From positions 52,049 through 116,048 of the forward strand of contig JAAYYU010000306.1 of assembly GCA_012515235.1 (NCBI GenBank): DNA of 64,000 nt. The letters run 5' to 3'. Position numbers and translations under genes: made by a program. The notes under the pieces were generated by a model. The model was not told the DNA's origin, ran no database searches, and saw only the letters and a list, made by a program, of their open reading frames with translations. Below, piece by piece: positions 8,043 through 18,500 of this stretch (positions within the stretch are counted from its first letter, which is position 1; each line of letters opens with the position of its first letter). Origin of the DNA: Candidatus Anammoximicrobium sp. Its GTDB lineage: Bacteria > Planctomycetota > Planctomycetia > Pirellulales > Pirellulaceae.

Positions 8043-9296
8043 TCAGGCGCCCGTCGCCGCCAGGATCTGGTCGGGAGCCGACAGCGGCCCGACAGCGACG
8101 GTGGTGAGGACGCTCAGGGGATATTTCCGCAGCACGGCGGCCACGTCGTCACAGGTCACTCGCTCGTAGCTCTCGATCGTCTCCCGCACCGTGCGATACC
8201 GGCGGCGCGCGATCCAGTTGCCGCCGACGGAGAACAGGCGATTGACCGGCCGCTCGCTCTGCAGCACCAGGTACGAACGGATCTTGCTCTTGGCCTGGGC
8301 CAGTTCCGCCTCCGTCACTCCGTCGGTTTCCGCTTCGGCCAGGATGTCCCGGAGGCGGGCCAGGTTCTCCGCCGTGTCCTCCGGCGCGCACGACAGCTGG
8401 GTCATCAGGATGCCCGTGCCCTGGTATTCGCAAGCGCCCATCGAGGCGGATTCGGCGAAGCCCGGATCGACCAGTTCCCAGAACATGCGGCTGCCGCTGT
8501 CGTCGCCCAGCACCGCGGCCAGCAGTCGGGCTGCGTGCCGGTCGTCGTCCTCCAGCGCCGGACCGTTGGCGATCTGGATGACGTACTGCTGGACCGCCGC
8601 CGGTTTGTGAACGACCTGGAGGCCGCTGTGCGCCGCCGCTCGCGGGGTCTCGCGCGGCGCGTCGAAGGGCTCCCAGCTGCCGCAGAAGCGTTCGGCCCGC
8701 GTTACCAAACGGTCGAAATCGACGTTTCCGGCCGCCGCCAGCACGATGTTCCGCGGGCTGTACCGCTGGCGGAAGTAGTCCAGCATCTGGTCGCGCGTCA
8801 GCCGGCCGACGCTATCGGCCGTGCCCAGGACGCTGCGGCCCAACGGGTGGGCGCCGAAATGAGCGGCCATGCACTTCTCGTGCGCGCCGAACGGCGGCTG
8901 GTCTTCGTACTTGGCGATCTCTTCCAGGATCACCATTTTCTCCGTGTCGAAATCCGCCTGCCGCAGCGTCGGCCGCAGGATATCGCTCAGCAACTCCACC
9001 GCCTGATCGTGATACTCCGGCAGAAACGCCGCAAAATACACGGTCTGTTCCTCGCTGGTGTAAGCGTTGGAGTGCGAACCGATTTCGTCCAGCTCGCGGT
9101 TCACGTCGGCCGTGCTGCGCGTGGCGGTGCCCTTGAAGGCCATGTGCTCCAGGAAGTGGCTGACGCCGTGATTGGCGTCGGATTCGTCCCGCGAGCCGGT
9201 CTTGACGAAAAAGCCCAGCGCGGCCGAGTAGGCGCGCGGCGCCAGTTCGGCGATCACTTCCAAGCCGTTTTCCAGGGTCTGCTTACGAAATTCCAA
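8043..9296 (-). CDS. M16 zinc metalloprotease, catalytic subunit
   Basis: The 417-residue product belongs to the pitrilysin/insulinase clan (M16B, mitochondrial-processing-peptidase beta-like). The inverted zinc motif HFLEH is at residues 47-51, and the distal zinc ligand lies in VILEEI near 126. The fold is the usual two-domain half-clam of about 420 residues. The start is a TTG at 9296, chosen because GGAG lies 7 nt upstream and the family normally begins with a short strand such as EFRKQTLENGLEV. Upstream in-frame ATGs would add an unrelated tail. It begins inside the end of the companion M16 gene (14-bp overlap), so translation is coupled. Such pairs act as a heterodimer degrading or processing peptides; the substrate is unknown. 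No signal peptide is seen, suggesting a cytoplasmic enzyme. Confidence 0.92.
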   Translation of the reverse strand: MEFRKQTLENGLEVIAELAPRAYSAALGFFVKTGSRDESDANHGVSHFLEHMAFKGTATRSTADVNRELDEIGSHSNAYTSEEQTVYFAAFLPEYHDQAVELLSDILRPTLRQADFDTEKMVILEEIAKYEDQPPFGAHEKCMAAHFGAHPLGRSVLGTADSVGRLTRDQMLDYFRQRYSPRNIVLAAAGNVDFDRLVTRAERFCGSWEPFDAPRETPRAAAHSGLQVVHKPAAVQQYVIQIANGPALEDDDRHAARLLAAVLGDDSGSRMFWELVDPGFAESASMGACEYQGTGILMTQLSCAPEDTAENLARLRDILAEAETDGVTEAELAQAKSKIRSYLVLQSERPVNRLFSVGGNWIARRRYRTVRETIESYERVTCDDVAAVLRKYPLSVLTTVAVGPLSAPDQILAATGA

Positions 9297-10527
9297 CGGG
9301 CAACTCCAAAGGTCTTTCGCCGAGCGTGACCAGGCGGAAATCGCGCGGCGGATGGGATTCAAGATAGGCGTCGATTCGGTCGCGGGACAAGCCGTCGATG
9401 ATCGCCCGGACCTCGTCCACCGTCTGCACGCGGCCCAAATGATACCAGTCGGCGGCAATCGAGTTGCTCCGCGACGTGCTCGACTCCTGCTGCATGATCA
9501 GGCTGCTTTTGAGCTTGGCCTTCAGGCGGTCCAGCTCATCCTGGGCGACGCCGCGGCCCAGCCGGATCAGTTCGGCGAGGACGACTTCCAGGGTTTCCTG
9601 GGCCCGCTCCGTGGTCGTGCCGGCATAGCACAGCACGCTGCCCCGATCCCGGAGCGAATGGCACATGGCCTGGACGGCATAGCACAGGCCGCGGTTCTCG
9701 CGGACTTCGGTGAACAGCCGCGAACTCATCCCGTCGCTCAACACGCCGACCGCGGCCCGGGCTTCGTAGTAGTCGGGGTGCGCGTAAGGCACGCTGGGAT
9801 AACCGATGCCGATGTGCGTCTGGCTGGAATCCTGCGGCAGGTGGACGACCCGCTCGGCGGCCGGCGTCTCCTCGCAGACCGGCGCCGTTCCCGCGGTCCA
9901 ATCGGCCAGCAGGCTTGCGGCGTGGTCCAGCAGCTGCGGCCAATCGAACTTGCCAGCCACACTCAGAATGGCGCCGTTCGGGCGATAGGTGTCGCGGAAG
10001 AAGCGGGCCAGATCGTCCTGGCGGGCCGACTCAAGGCCCTCAATCGTGCCCGGCGCCGAGCGGCCGAAGGGGCTGCCGTACTGCAGCCGGCGCAGCTCTT
10101 GAAACGCCTTCTGGGCCAAATCGTCCTCGATCGCGCGGATCTCCTGGATGCACACCAGGCGGGCGTCCTCCAGTTGCTCCGGCGGCAGATGCGGCCGCCG
10201 CACGACGTCGACATAGATCGCCAGCGTCTCCAGCAGGCTCTCGGCGGGCATGGCGCCGCCGTAGCTGCAGTGGACGGTGGAGACCGACGCGGAAGTGTCC
10301 GCGCCCAGCAGCTCCAAGTCCGAGACAAACTGGCGGCTGTCACGCGAGCCGCAGCCGCGCTGGGCCATCTCGCAGGTCAGGTTCGCCAGCCCCAAACGGT
10401 CGGCCGGATCCCGACAGCAACCGGCTACGACCAGCAGCGAGAACGCTGCCGATTCGAGCCAGTCCATCGGCTCCGCGACCAACACCAGACCGTTTTCAAA
10501 CTGATGGGTGTAGATGGGTTGAATCAA
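9283..10527 (-). CDS. M16 family protein, non-catalytic subunit
   Basis: The 414-residue M16 homologue has the zinc motif replaced. At residues 50-54 it reads LTCEM where HxxEH is expected, so both histidines are missing and only Glu remains. The rest of the fold is kept, with a C-terminal half containing the ENRGLCYAVQA pattern typical of the substrate-binding subunit. This matches the alpha-like partner of paired bacterial M16B proteases. It lies directly upstream of the catalytic subunit and overlaps its start by 14 bp. The start is a TTG at 10527 and no ATG fits before the conserved N-terminal strand. Likely role: substrate binding and closure of the chamber. Activity alone is not expected. 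Confidence 0.9.
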   Translation of the reverse strand: MIQPIYTHQFENGLVLVAEPMDWLESAAFSLLVVAGCCRDPADRLGLANLTCEMAQRGCGSRDSRQFVSDLELLGADTSASVSTVHCSYGGAMPAESLLETLAIYVDVVRRPHLPPEQLEDARLVCIQEIRAIEDDLAQKAFQELRRLQYGSPFGRSAPGTIEGLESARQDDLARFFRDTYRPNGAILSVAGKFDWPQLLDHAASLLADWTAGTAPVCEETPAAERVVHLPQDSSQTHIGIGYPSVPYAHPDYYEARAAVGVLSDGMSSRLFTEVRENRGLCYAVQAMCHSLRDRGSVLCYAGTTTERAQETLEVVLAELIRLGRGVAQDELDRLKAKLKSSLIMQQESSTSRSNSIAADWYHLGRVQTVDEVRAIIDGLSRDRIDAYLESHPPRDFRLVTLGERPLELPVGIS

Positions 10528-10546
10528 GGTGGCGAGAATTTCCCTG

Positions 10547-10563
10547 GGGGTCAGGCTGACCCC
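10547..10563. repeat. 17-bp palindrome, possible remnant of the 97-bp element
   Basis: GGGGTCAGGCTGACCCC is palindromic around its central G. Its left 10 bases are identical to the start of the 97-bp elements and its right 8 bases to their end. It lies between the GNAT and M16 genes. Confidence 0.6.
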
Positions 10564-10601
10564 GGTTGCGCGAAATCAAAGTCCAGAGCGTACTCCAACC
10601 G

Positions 10602-11162
10602 TCAGGCGTACGCAACCTCGGCCGTCTTGTAAACCGTCCTCACGCACCGGAATCCCAGGCGCTGGTACAGTCGCTGGGCGTCCTGGTTTTCCGCCGTCAC
10701 TTCGAGGGTTACCCGGCCGACGCCCGCCGCGCGAAATCCCTCCAGGCTGCGCTGCAGCAGCACGGTTCCCAGTCCCCGCCCCCGATGCGCCGGCACCACG
10801 CCGAAGTTCTGGACCGAGCCCCTGCGGTCGCCGTCGCGGAGGCCTTGAATCGTGCCGCAATAGTCGACGCGGCTGTTCCGCGGGTCCGTGCAAGCCAGCA
10901 GCCACGTGGCCTGCGGCAAGAAGCTCTCGCCCCCCGTGATGTCCCGCATCAGCCGCAGGCAACCTTCCGGATAGCCCAGCGAGGGAAAGACGTGGGCGTC
11001 GATTTCTGCGTGGAAACAGCGGTATTTCACGTCGGCGTGCGCTTCCAGCAACGCTTCGTCCCAGGGCACCAGCCGATAAGCGGAGGGCAGTTGCGCGGCG
11101 TCCGAAAGCCGACCGGAAAGGTCGATTTCCATTAAGAAGCGTTTGAAGTAGGTCAACCCCAT
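10602..11162 (-). CDS. GNAT-family N-acetyltransferase
   Basis: The 186-residue product contains the acetyl-CoA binding motif A, VVPAHRGRGLGTVLLQ (about residues 123-138, with the R-G-x-G-L-G pyrophosphate loop). A late GNAT strand-helix unit follows, AENQDAQRLYQRLGF. The upstream 100 residues form the substrate side and contain several Trp/Tyr residues. It is a soluble cytoplasmic transferase; the acceptor cannot be predicted. The ATG at 11162 has AGG about 5 nt before it. It lies 27 bp after the DUF4190 gene and 74 bp before the M16 pair, all on the same strand, so one transcript is possible. Confidence 0.88.
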   Translation of the reverse strand: MGLTYFKRFLMEIDLSGRLSDAAQLPSAYRLVPWDEALLEAHADVKYRCFHAEIDAHVFPSLGYPEGCLRLMRDITGGESFLPQATWLLACTDPRNSRVDYCGTIQGLRDGDRRGSVQNFGVVPAHRGRGLGTVLLQRSLEGFRAAGVGRVTLEVTAENQDAQRLYQRLGFRCVRTVYKTAEVAYA

Positions 11163-11189
11163 ACAGCCTCTGTCCCTGCAGGCATCGCG

Positions 11190-11705
11190 TCACATCGCGT
11201 TGGCGGCGATCATCGCGATATTGATGAGGATCCAGATGCCCGCCAGCACGGTCCCGACGATGCCGACGATCATGCCCGCCTGCGTCATCGCCTGGCCGCT
11301 GGGGTCCATCCGGCCCGCGCGGATTTCCTTCATGTCCGTGGCGCCCATCACCCAGGCGGCAATGCAAAACGGCATGCAACACAAGACGCCGAGGATGCCA
11401 AAGGTCAGGATCAATCCGCCGCGATGCGGCCGCAGGGAGTAGGGCGGAGGGTTGAACGGCGAATTGGCCGGTGAGGCATAGGGATTCAACGCCGGCTCCG
11501 GACGCTCGCCGAACGGGTTCTCGTCGACAGCGGGTTGGGGCGAGACGGAGAAGGGACTCTCCGTCACCGGCTCCAGCGGCGCCGCGCCGGCTTCCGGCAC
11601 CTGGACAATGGTTCCACAAGCGGGACAGCGTGCTTTCTTGCCCGCGTGTTCGTCCGCGACGCGCAGCGTCTGACCACAGCCCGTACAGCCAATTTCGATC
11701 GACAT
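11190..11705 (-). CDS. Zinc-ribbon DUF4190 membrane protein
   Basis: The 171-residue product begins with a zinc ribbon, two CxxC knuckles at C7-C10 and C27-C30 (CTGCGQ and CPACG). This pattern is common in planctomycete proteins. A Pro/Asn-rich linker (about 40-90) leads to a DUF4190-like membrane domain with two hydrophobic helices (about 97-118 and 143-168) around a conserved MGATDMKEIRAGRMDPSG loop. I chose ATG 11705 because the zinc ribbon starts right there; a longer open frame upstream is the antisense-like shadow of the ATPase gene. The start is 2 bp after the stop of the HerA-like gene, so the two are almost certainly coexpressed. Function is unknown. Confidence 0.85.
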   Translation of the reverse strand: MSIEIGCTGCGQTLRVADEHAGKKARCPACGTIVQVPEAGAAPLEPVTESPFSVSPQPAVDENPFGERPEPALNPYASPANSPFNPPPYSLRPHRGGLILTFGILGVLCCMPFCIAAWVMGATDMKEIRAGRMDPSGQAMTQAGMIVGIVGTVLAGIWILINIAMIAANAM

Positions 11706-11707
11706 TG

Positions 11708-14176
11708 TCAAAATCCCCGTTCTGCGATTCCGTCTGAGCCCACATGCCAGGGCGTCCACAACAGGCACACCGTGCCGACGGCGAGATCCGTCTTGCGCGG
11801 CGGCACCGGGACCTCCTCGACCCGCAATTGGTCCGCCGACGATTTGTGTTCGAGCTTGTCCATCTCTTCTTGGAATTCGGCTTCCAACTTGGCGATTTTC
11901 TCGTCGATTTGCTCCGTGGTTTCCTCCGCGCGGCCGATGTCGCCGCGCTGCTCCAGGCTCTTCCCCATGCCTTTCATCGCCGAGGCGGCCCGCGTGACGT
12001 TGGTGACGCTGGTCAGTTTCCGGCCGAACAGCGCGCCCAGGATCGACGTCCCGAACGAGATCACGGTTTGCATCTGGTGCTGCCGGTATTGGGATTTTTC
12101 GCGATCGACGCGATGCTCCGCGCGTTGCTTCTGGTCGGCCAGCGTGGCGAATTTTGGCTCGTAGCGTTTCTTCAGCTTCTCCGCCTCCAGATCCCGCAGT
12201 TCGCGGGCTGCGGTCTGCAGCCGGATGCGGAAATCCGCCTCGTTCTCGTCCAGCCGCGAGAACAGATTCAGGTCCGGGCAGAACCGCAACGTCAACGGGC
12301 GGTTCCGATACAGGCAGTCTTTGAGCGCCTTGGTCCAGGCGGCATAGCTCTTGCCACGGGCCAACTCCGGCGGCAAGGCGGCGAACGTGGCGTCTTCCTC
12401 CGGTTGGGCCTGGAGTTCCGGCTCGGCCTGCGCCAACTCCTCCGCCGTCGCCCAAACGTCGCCGGCTGCGCCGCCCTCCAGCACCGTCCACAAGGCGACG
12501 TTCTGCCAGTTGTCCGTGCCGCTCTTGGCGTGGACGTAGCGCAGCCGGGCCGTGCCCAGCAGCCCGGGCCGGTACACCAGGCGCTTGCCCGGCGGCGCGC
12601 CTCGGCCGACGAGAAAGAAATCCTTGACGTCCGGCGGGACGACGGGCCGCTGGGACGCCGGAGGCCCGCCGGAGGCGTCTGAAACCGCCGCCGCCGGGCC
12701 GGCCACGACGGTCGCGGCGGCGGGCTCGCCCGCAGACGCTCCGGCCGGCAGCGCCGCAGCTTTGCGGGGCGCCATCAGCGTCTGGATCTGCTGGCGCGTC
12801 AGCGGTCCCCGCAGGTACGACAGCGCCCAGCGGGTCTGGAAAATCGCCGGCTGGTCGTCATGCACGTTGTTCATCAAGAAGACTCGCTGCCCCAACCCGG
12901 CCAGGATCTGTTCCAGGGCCGCCCGGTCGAAGCTCCGTCCGGCGGCGGCCGACGCTCCCTCCAAACCTTCCAGCACGCGGGCCTTGTCGCGCTCTGTTTG
13001 CAGCCGCCCCAGGAACCAGGTGCCGGCGTTCGACAAGCCCTTGTAGTCCAGATCCACCGGATTCTGGGTGGCCAGCACCACGCCCAAGCCGAAGGCGCGA
13101 GCTTGCTTCATCAGCGTCAGCATGGGCAGCTTGGACGGCGGATTCGCGGTAGGCGGGAAGTAGCCGAAGACTTCGTCCATGTACAGGACCGCCCGCAGGC
13201 TGGACGTCCCCGCCTGGCTCCGCATCCAGGACACCACTTCGTTCAGCAGAATCGTCACGAAGAACATCCGCTCCGCGTCGGACAAGTGCGCGATGGAGAG
13301 GATCGACAGCCGCGGTTTGCCCTGCTCCGTGTACAACAACCGGCCGATGTCCAGCGGCTCGCCTTCCAGCCAGCCGGCGAAGCCCGGCGAGGCCAGGAGG
13401 TTGTTGATGCTCATCGCCAGACTGAACCGCTCCGCCGCCGGGAAAAACGTCTCCAGGTCCAGCAGCCCGACTTTGTCGAACGGCGGCGACTGAATGCCGC
13501 GGATCAGGTCGGCCAACTGCAGCCGGGCACCGGCCCGCCACGACTGGTCCAACAAGTTCGACAACAGGATGTGCTCGCGGCTCCGCAACGGGTCGGCGTC
13601 GATGCCCAGCAAGGCCAACAGGGCCGAAGCGGCGGAAGTCACGCGCTCGCGGAAGGCGTCGTTGTCCTGGATCACCGCCGGCGGCGGCGCATCGAAGGAC
13701 CGCAGCACGGTCAGCGGCAATCCGGCACTGCTGCCCGGCGTGTAAATCGCGATGTCCGCCGCTTGCCGGTACATGGCCACCCGCGCCGCGTCCTGGCCCC
13801 AGGCCGCCAGCCCCTCCCGCCACTTGCTGGCTTCTGCCGCTGCGAACTCGTCGACGGTCTTGCCCTGCCGCGCCGCTTCCGCCGGCTCGACCCAGGGGCG
13901 AAAATCCGCCGGCTGCAAGTCCGGAAACGCGAGCAGCAAATTGCCCAAATCGCCCTTGGGATCGATGGCGATCGCCGGAATGCCGTCGATCGCCGCCTCT
14001 TCCAACAGCGACAGACAGAGCCCTGTCTTGCCGCTGCCCGTCATGCCGACGCACACGGCATGGGTGGTCAGATCTTTCGATTCGTACAGCAGCCAGCCGT
14101 CCTGCAACTTGCCTTGCTGCAGATCGTACTCTTTGCCCAAGTAGAAGACGCCCAGCTTTTCAAAATGTTGCGTCAT
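11708..14176 (-). CDS. HerA/DUF87-type ATPase with coiled-coil tail
   Basis: The 822-residue product has Walker A GMTGSGKT at about 44-51, an IDPKGDL motif near 71 and Walker B AVLYMDEV (Asp-Glu at about 334-335). An ATQNP sensor motif follows near 370. This is the HerA/FtsK-like DUF87 ATPase fold. After an Ala-rich linker comes a Lys/Glu-rich C-terminal region (about 640-790) that alternates coiled coil with a short Gly-rich hydrophobic segment (VISFGTSILGALFGRK). The family is often annotated only as ATP-binding protein; DNA or protein translocation is inferred from homology. ATG 14176 is preferred over the GTG at 14203 because MTQHFEKLG starts the conserved region. It is followed at once by the zinc-ribbon gene. 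No nuclease partner (NurA, SIR2) is next to it, so a defence role is not supported. Confidence 0.85.
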   Translation of the reverse strand: MTQHFEKLGVFYLGKEYDLQQGKLQDGWLLYESKDLTTHAVCVGMTGSGKTGLCLSLLEEAAIDGIPAIAIDPKGDLGNLLLAFPDLQPADFRPWVEPAEAARQGKTVDEFAAAEASKWREGLAAWGQDAARVAMYRQAADIAIYTPGSSAGLPLTVLRSFDAPPPAVIQDNDAFRERVTSAASALLALLGIDADPLRSREHILLSNLLDQSWRAGARLQLADLIRGIQSPPFDKVGLLDLETFFPAAERFSLAMSINNLLASPGFAGWLEGEPLDIGRLLYTEQGKPRLSILSIAHLSDAERMFFVTILLNEVVSWMRSQAGTSSLRAVLYMDEVFGYFPPTANPPSKLPMLTLMKQARAFGLGVVLATQNPVDLDYKGLSNAGTWFLGRLQTERDKARVLEGLEGASAAAGRSFDRAALEQILAGLGQRVFLMNNVHDDQPAIFQTRWALSYLRGPLTRQQIQTLMAPRKAAALPAGASAGEPAAATVVAGPAAAVSDASGGPPASQRPVVPPDVKDFFLVGRGAPPGKRLVYRPGLLGTARLRYVHAKSGTDNWQNVALWTVLEGGAAGDVWATAEELAQAEPELQAQPEEDATFAALPPELARGKSYAAWTKALKDCLYRNRPLTLRFCPDLNLFSRLDENEADFRIRLQTAARELRDLEAEKLKKRYEPKFATLADQKQRAEHRVDREKSQYRQHQMQTVISFGTSILGALFGRKLTSVTNVTRAASAMKGMGKSLEQRGDIGRAEETTEQIDEKIAKLEAEFQEEMDKLEHKSSADQLRVEEVPVPPRKTDLAVGTVCLLWTPWHVGSDGIAERGF

Positions 14177-14378
14177 ACCGCGAACCGCCTGATGGATTAA
14201 CACGGGCCAGGAACGTTTCCGAATGGAACTGCGGAACGCTCACGCGACCGGATTGGCTCTGCCGCGCGCGGGCGCAAGTGGCGCGACTGGCCGCACGCAG
14301 TTGCCGTCAATTCTATCCGCCGGCCGCGCGCATGGAAACGGGGAAGGGGCGTTTTGCCGAGGCCGACTCAACAGCCTG
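14177..14378. other. Gap between moxR-like and HerA-like genes
   Basis: About 200 bp, GC-rich. No clear terminator or promoter was recognised. The HerA-like gene may have its own promoter here. Confidence 0.3.
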
Positions 14379-15410
<1,032 letters not shown>

Positions 15411-15485
15411 TCGAGGTTATCTCCAGGGAAGGGGTGTAATGTGCGCGGGGCACATGGGGAAGGCGAAACCGGTTTTGGTGGTCCT

Positions 15486-15582
15486 GGGGTCAGGCTTACA
15501 GAATTCAATTTTGGCCGAGCAAAGTCGTTCCAGATGGCTGGTCCCATTTTCGGCCAAAATTGAATTCTGTAAGCCTGACCCC
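15486..15582 (+). repeat. 97-bp palindromic element, copy 1
   Basis: Starts GGGGTCAGGCTTACAGAATT and ends with its complement; the arms match for 33 bp. The loop reads GTCGTTCCAGATGGCTGG, taken here as the plus orientation. It begins 75 bp upstream of moxR and ends 4 bp before the stop codon of the coiled-coil gene, so it lies immediately downstream of that gene in the transcript. Confidence 0.95.
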
Positions 15583-15586
15583 GGAA

Positions 15587-18500
15587 CTAGTCTAAACTTT
15601 CAAAGTATCTCCGCAGGCGTTCTTCGTAGCCGCGGGGGGCCGGGCGGCGGGCGCGGGCCTGGATCGCTTTGCGCAGGTCCGGCGGCAGCTTGGCGAACCA
15701 GGCTTCCTTCTCGACCTGGCGAAGTTTTACCTCCGCGTCCTCTTGGCTGTCCTCGGCCTGGCTGTCGCCTTCGGTCTCGGGTTTCATGCTCAAAGCCGAC
15801 GGCGACGGCTTCTGGTTCTCTGTCTCTTCGCCGGTCTGCGAGACGCCGCCGCCATGGGGCTTGGGGTTGGTCTGGCCGGGCATCGGCTGATCCGCCTGAC
15901 CCGCTTCCTGGCCTTGCTCTGAGGGCTCGGCCTGGCCCTGAGCCGTTTGCGGCTGGCCCTCGTCCGGCAGCGAATTAGCGGGCGAACCCATCGCTTCGGC
16001 TTGAGCCAGCGTCTGGGCCGCTTGCGCCATCGCGGCCGGACCTGCGATTTGCGCCGCGGTGACTTCGGGCGAGGCGGGGACGAAACCGGTGCCCAAATCG
16101 GTTGGCTCGGGCGCGGCCGGCGTTTCGCCCTGGCCGGCGGGCGGCGGAGGCGGTTGGCCGGGTTGGGGCGAGCCGGCCGGCTGGCCGGAGGGCTGGCCCG
16201 CGTCGCCGGGCGGCTCCTGACCGGCGGCCGGCGTTTCGCCCGCGGGCGGTTCAGCGGCTGGTTCGCTGGCATCGGCCATCGGTTCGTCGCCCGCGGGCGG
16301 CTCCTCGGCCGTCATCGCGGGCGCCGGTTCAGGTGGCAGGCCCAGCTGCAATTCGGACGCGGCTTCGAGGCCCTCGCGGAGCGGCTGGTTGGCGACCTGC
16401 TCCTGGCCGGAGATCTCGACGGCGCCTTGACCGGTAGCCCGCTGGGCCTGGGCGAACTGGTCGCTGGCCTCCGCCAAGGCCTGGGCGGCCGACACCGCTT
16501 CGGGCGATGGCGGAGTCGCTGGCTCCGACTGGCCCTCTGGCGTCGCAGCGCCCTCCGCCAGCTCCGGCTGGCCCTGGTCGCCCTCGGCGGGTTCCGGCTG
16601 AGGCGCCTCGTTGGCTTGAGCCAGTTGTTCGAGCGTCTCGGCGGCCTGTTCGATTTGCTCGCGGGCCGCCTGTTGTTCCTGGGCCAACTGGGCCATCGCG
16701 GCGGCGATGTCGCGGTCGCGCTGAATTTGCTGTTCGCGGGCGGCCAGACTTGCGGCGGCGCGTTCCATCGAGCGTTCGACTTGGTCCTGCGCGGCGACGG
16801 CTTGGGCCGGTTTTTCGGCGCCCTGCTGCGAGCCTTCTTGAGCCGCTTTCTCGGCGGTCTGCAGCGCGGCGGCCGCGTCCGGACTCACGTCGGCAGCTTG
16901 TTCCGCCAGGTCGCGGGCCTGTTGGGCCTGCTTTGCCAGCGCTGCGGCTTGCTCTTTGCCCAGTGCTTGGATCGCTTGTTCCAGCTGCTCGGCAGCCTGG
17001 GCCAGAGCCTCGCCCGCGGCTTGCTGTGCCTGGGTGGTTGCTTCCGCGTTGCCGGCTTCGATCGCTTTCTCTGCGGCGTCGGATTGTTGGCCAGCTTGTT
17101 CCAGGGTCTGGGCGGCTTGCGGAGCCGCTTCGGCAGCCAGTTCCTGAGCCTCGTGGGCCATTTCGCCGACGTGGGCCTGGGCCTCGGCGTTCGCCTGGCC
17201 AGCCGGAGCCTGGGCGGTGTCCGCAGCCGCCTGGTCGGCTGCCTGCTGGGCGCGATTCAGGGCTTCGTGGGCCGCTTGACGTGCGGTCTCGGCGCGATGC
17301 GGGTTGCCGCTCAGCGTTTCCTTGGCCGCCTCGGCGGCTGCTTCGGCAGCTTGTTTCAGGGCTTCGGCGGTCGCGCCCTCGGCTTGCTGGGCCAACTCCC
17401 CGGCTTGCTCGGCGACCTGTTGCTGCTTTGCGGCCGCGGCCGCCGGCGACGCGGCTCGGCCGCGCTGAAGGGCCTCGGCCGCCGCGTCGGCTTCGGTCTG
17501 CTGTGCCGCCGCTGCGCGCACCTCGCGGGCCAGTTCCGCGGCTTCGGCCGCCTCGGACCGGCCGGACGCCCGCTGCTGTTCCGTGCGAGCTTCGGCGACC
17601 TTGTCCCTTGCTTGCTGCAATTGCTCCAGCCGCTGGCCGGCATCCTGCGGCTGGGCGGCCATCGCTTGTTCCACGGGCGTCTGGACCTCGGCGACTTCGC
17701 CCAACTGTTTGTCGGCGAGCGCTACCAGGTCCTCCGCGGTCTTGCCCACCTGGGTGCGGAGATCTTGGGCGGCCTGTTCCAGCATCTGGGCGGCCTGGCC
17801 GGCTGCCTGCGCCACCTGAGCCGCGGTCTGTTTAGCCGGATCGCCAGTCTGCTGCTTGGCAGCTTCGATCCCTTGGGCCGCCTGGTCGATGGGCTGGGCC
17901 GCCTGCTGGAGCTGTTGAGACACTTGCGGTTCGGCCGTCTGGAGGCCTTCGGCGATCTTGGCGGCGGTCTCTTTCACTTCCGCCTGTTCGGCGGCGAACT
18001 CGCCGGCCTGTTCCTGCGACAGGCCTTGCTCGTTTGCGGCCGTGGCGGACGCCTTGGCGATTTCCCGCTCGCTGGCTGCGGCCCGCTCCAGGGCCTCGGC
18101 CGCGCGGGCCAATTCCCCCACCTCGACGGCCATTTGCCGGCGCTGGGTGTCGGCCAACTGGGCTTGGGTTTCAGCCAGCGCCTGTTGGATGGCCCGCTCC
18201 GCGCTCTGGGCCGCCTCCTGGCGAGCCTCCTGAGCGGCGGGCGAGGCGTCGGCCAGGGCCTGCGCGGCTTCGCTCACTTCTTCCTGAGCGTCCGCCAGGC
18301 GGGATTCCACGACGCCCGGCAAGTCCTGGTTGTTCTCCGTGGCGGCCTCGGTCGCGGCGGCCAGGTTTTTGGCGACCTGCTGCTCTTGCTGCTGCGCCTG
18401 GGCCGGATTCTGGGGCGCACTTTCGACCACCTTCTCCTGCTGCTCGGCGATCTGCTCCAGCTTCTCGGCCAATTGTTCCAGCCGTTTCACTTCCTCGGCC

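Noticed and set aside
11708..14176. HerA-like gene as a defence island core
   Set aside because: No nuclease, SIR2 or other defence gene nearby; neighbours are a zinc-ribbon and a GNAT protein.
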